This document shows, piece by piece, positions 5,941-7,067 of a stretch of 7,067 nucleotides of DNA. Position numbers and translations under genes: made by a program. Position 1 is the first letter of the stretch; the number at the start of each line of letters is the position of its first letter. The DNA comes from Planctomycetota bacterium (GTDB taxonomy: Bacteria; Planctomycetota; Phycisphaerae; UBA1845; UTPLA1). The DNA lies in NCBI GenBank assembly GCA_027295245.1, contig JAPULF010000489.1, positions 1 to 7,067 of the forward strand, written 5' to 3'. Under the pieces are notes generated by a model, which was not told where the DNA came from, made no database searches, and was given only the letters and a program-made list of their open reading frames with translations.

Positions 5941-7067
5941 CTACTTGGTTTCGACGAGTTTGCCGCAGTCGAGCATCTTGAAGCCGTAGTACGGGTTGGC
6001 CTTCTTCTCGCTCGTTTGGATCCAATCGGCCTGACTCATCGGGCAGTGAAAGATGTAGAGCTTGGGCCAGCGTTTTTGATCCGGCCTTACGTCGTTCAAC
6101 ATCGACCGCACTGCGGTACTGACCTCGCCGAACAGTGCCCGATCGCTTGCGATGTCCGTTCCGGCAATCTTCAGGGTTGCAACGTGCAGTTTCCGAGCTG
6201 CCGCCAAGAGGGCGCCCCGCTCGTGCTCCTCGCCATCCCCGAGCAGCTTGACCAAGGCCTCGCTGGCCCCGACCAGGCCCAAGGCGTTTCGGGCGACATC
6301 GGTTGTCTTGTCGGCTGCCAGGAGGGTCTGCAGGGCCAGGTAATGCTCGGTGATGAAGTCAATCTGCCGTCGGATTTGCTCCGGCCCGGCACCCAAACCA
6401 ACGATCGACTCCACCGGTACGAGTTGCATCGCGCAAAGGCGGCAGGTGCCCGGCTGGTCCTGTTCGCCCTCGTTCACGTGCATCGGACAGACGAATTTGG
6501 TGGGCGCAACCACGGAACGTGCCAACTTGTCGGCCCAGGGTACATCCTCGATCGACTTGAGCTTCATGCCGCACGTCGGACACCGATCCTCGGTCTCGGA
6601 GAATTGCCAGCACTCCTCCATCGGACAGACAAACTTTGCGCCCGCTGGAATCTTACGCGGCTGGTCGCCGGCCACGACCGGAGCCGCTTCCACCAAGGCC
6701 TGGGCGCAAATCGTGCAGGGGCCGGGCTCGTTGCTGTGAACCAGCGGGTGTGCGTCGCAGTGGTACCGAGCAGCCTCTGCGGGCGCGGCGTCCGCGGGCT
6801 CGTTCCTCTGCGCCATTTCATCACCCAGCCAGGGGCCGCGAAATGCAACCAACGGATCGAGGCAGCGCGGGCAATCGCTCAGGAGTGTGCTGATCTCGCC
6901 GGCGTGCTCGGGATCGCGGCAGGTGTACATGACCTTGAAGGCCTCCAGCTTTTTGCCGCAGCGTGGGCAGTCGCCCGGGCGATCGGAGAATACGTGGTCG
7001 TGCTTCGGGCAGGTATAGCCCACGTCCGCCCCCTCGGCGGCCTTCATCGCCTGCACCCACTGTAGCT
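5941..7067 (-). CDS. Heavy-metal-binding protein with five Cys modules and a DUF3347-like C-terminus (5' end cut by window)
   Basis: The frame is open to the window edge and ends at UAG. Counting from the GTG at 7056, it has 371 residues. Five modules resemble the heavy-metal-binding domain seen with CusB-type adaptors (family pattern YTCPMHP, then PGKCPKCGM). They start at Cys16, 46, 100, 144 and 190 and each ends in a C-x-x-C pair, for example CPRCG and CPTCGM. A helical segment at about 225-330 is followed by FHCPMSQADWIQ, NPYYGFKM and CG, which I recognise as DUF3347-like. No barrel-sandwich or HlyD adaptor region is visible, so it is not a complete CusB as seen here; such a part may lie upstream. 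An ATG at 7047 is a possible start, but no clear ribosome site precedes it, so I treat the gene as partial. Its place directly before cusA suggests periplasmic metal capture or delivery to the pump. Confidence 0.85.
   Translation of the reverse strand, partial: LQWVQAMKAAEGADVGYTCPKHDHVFSDRPGDCPRCGKKLEAFKVMYTCRDPEHAGEISTLLSDCPRCLDPLVAFRGPWLGDEMAQRNEPADAAPAEAARYHCDAHPLVHSNEPGPCTICAQALVEAAPVVAGDQPRKIPAGAKFVCPMEECWQFSETEDRCPTCGMKLKSIEDVPWADKLARSVVAPTKFVCPMHVNEGEQDQPGTCRLCAMQLVPVESIVGLGAGPEQIRRQIDFITEHYLALQTLLAADKTTDVARNALGLVGASEALVKLLGDGEEHERGALLAAARKLHVATLKIAGTDIASDRALFGEVSTAVRSMLNDVRPDQKRWPKLYIFHCPMSQADWIQTSEKKANPYYGFKMLDCGKLVETK

Noticed and set aside
5915..6025. Upstream extension of the pump protein beginning at 6025
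   Set aside because: It overlaps the end of the upstream gene and adds 37 charged residues with no family counterpart. MIAKVIEYCGKNRLL is the usual N-terminus.
5920..7065. Long plus-strand open frame (381 codons) opposite the metal-binding protein gene
   Set aside because: The minus strand carries repeated C-x-x-C modules and the DUF3347-like end; the plus strand shows no recognisable motif.
53..7067. A genetic code in which UGA means Trp or Gly everywhere
   Set aside because: UGA ends the pump gene, the small peptide and the DUF3179 domain at natural ends. No internal UGA occurs in the 1190-codon pump gene, where Trp is TGG.

Overview
The window is a GC-rich stretch from a Gram-negative bacterium with every supported gene on the minus strand, so it reads from right to left. 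No rRNA or marker gene is present. A Planctomycetota-like source is my inference, from the mosaic periplasmic protein (redoxin, TPR, beta-domain and DUF3179 in one chain) and the heavy-metal-binding Cys modules. The organism must encode selenocysteine if the main reading below is right.

Right part (7067 to 2257): a copper/silver resistance cluster. It starts with the 3' part of a gene for a Cys-rich protein with five heavy-metal-binding modules and a DUF3347-like end. A complete CusA-type RND efflux pump follows after 26 bases. The pump keeps the three Met ligands and the proton-relay residues of E. coli CusA, but has extra periplasmic segments, one rich in Cys and His. An unlisted 32-residue membrane peptide overlaps the end of the pump gene and has a perfect AGGAGG ribosome binding site.

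Left part (2113 to 53): what looks like three consecutive open frames is best read as one 686-codon gene interrupted by two in-frame UGA codons. The first UGA sits in a deiodinase active-site motif, FGSYT-UGA-PPF. The second sits exactly at the first Cys of the CPLC motif of a DUF3179 domain, W-UGA-PLA. Each UGA is followed at the right distance (17 and 20 nt) by a short hairpin whose loop has a G in its first two positions, as in bacterial SECIS elements. The product would be an exported two-selenocysteine protein: signal peptide, deiodinase-like thioredoxin fold, TPR, beta-rich domain, DUF3179. This is the most remarkable thing in the window. I know of no described selenocysteine form of DUF3179, but could not search.

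The selenoprotein gene lies 143 bases after the small peptide gene, on the same strand, with no clear terminator or strong promoter between them. It may therefore be co-transcribed with the metal efflux genes. A functional link between selenium-based redox chemistry and copper/silver export is only a guess from this neighbourhood.
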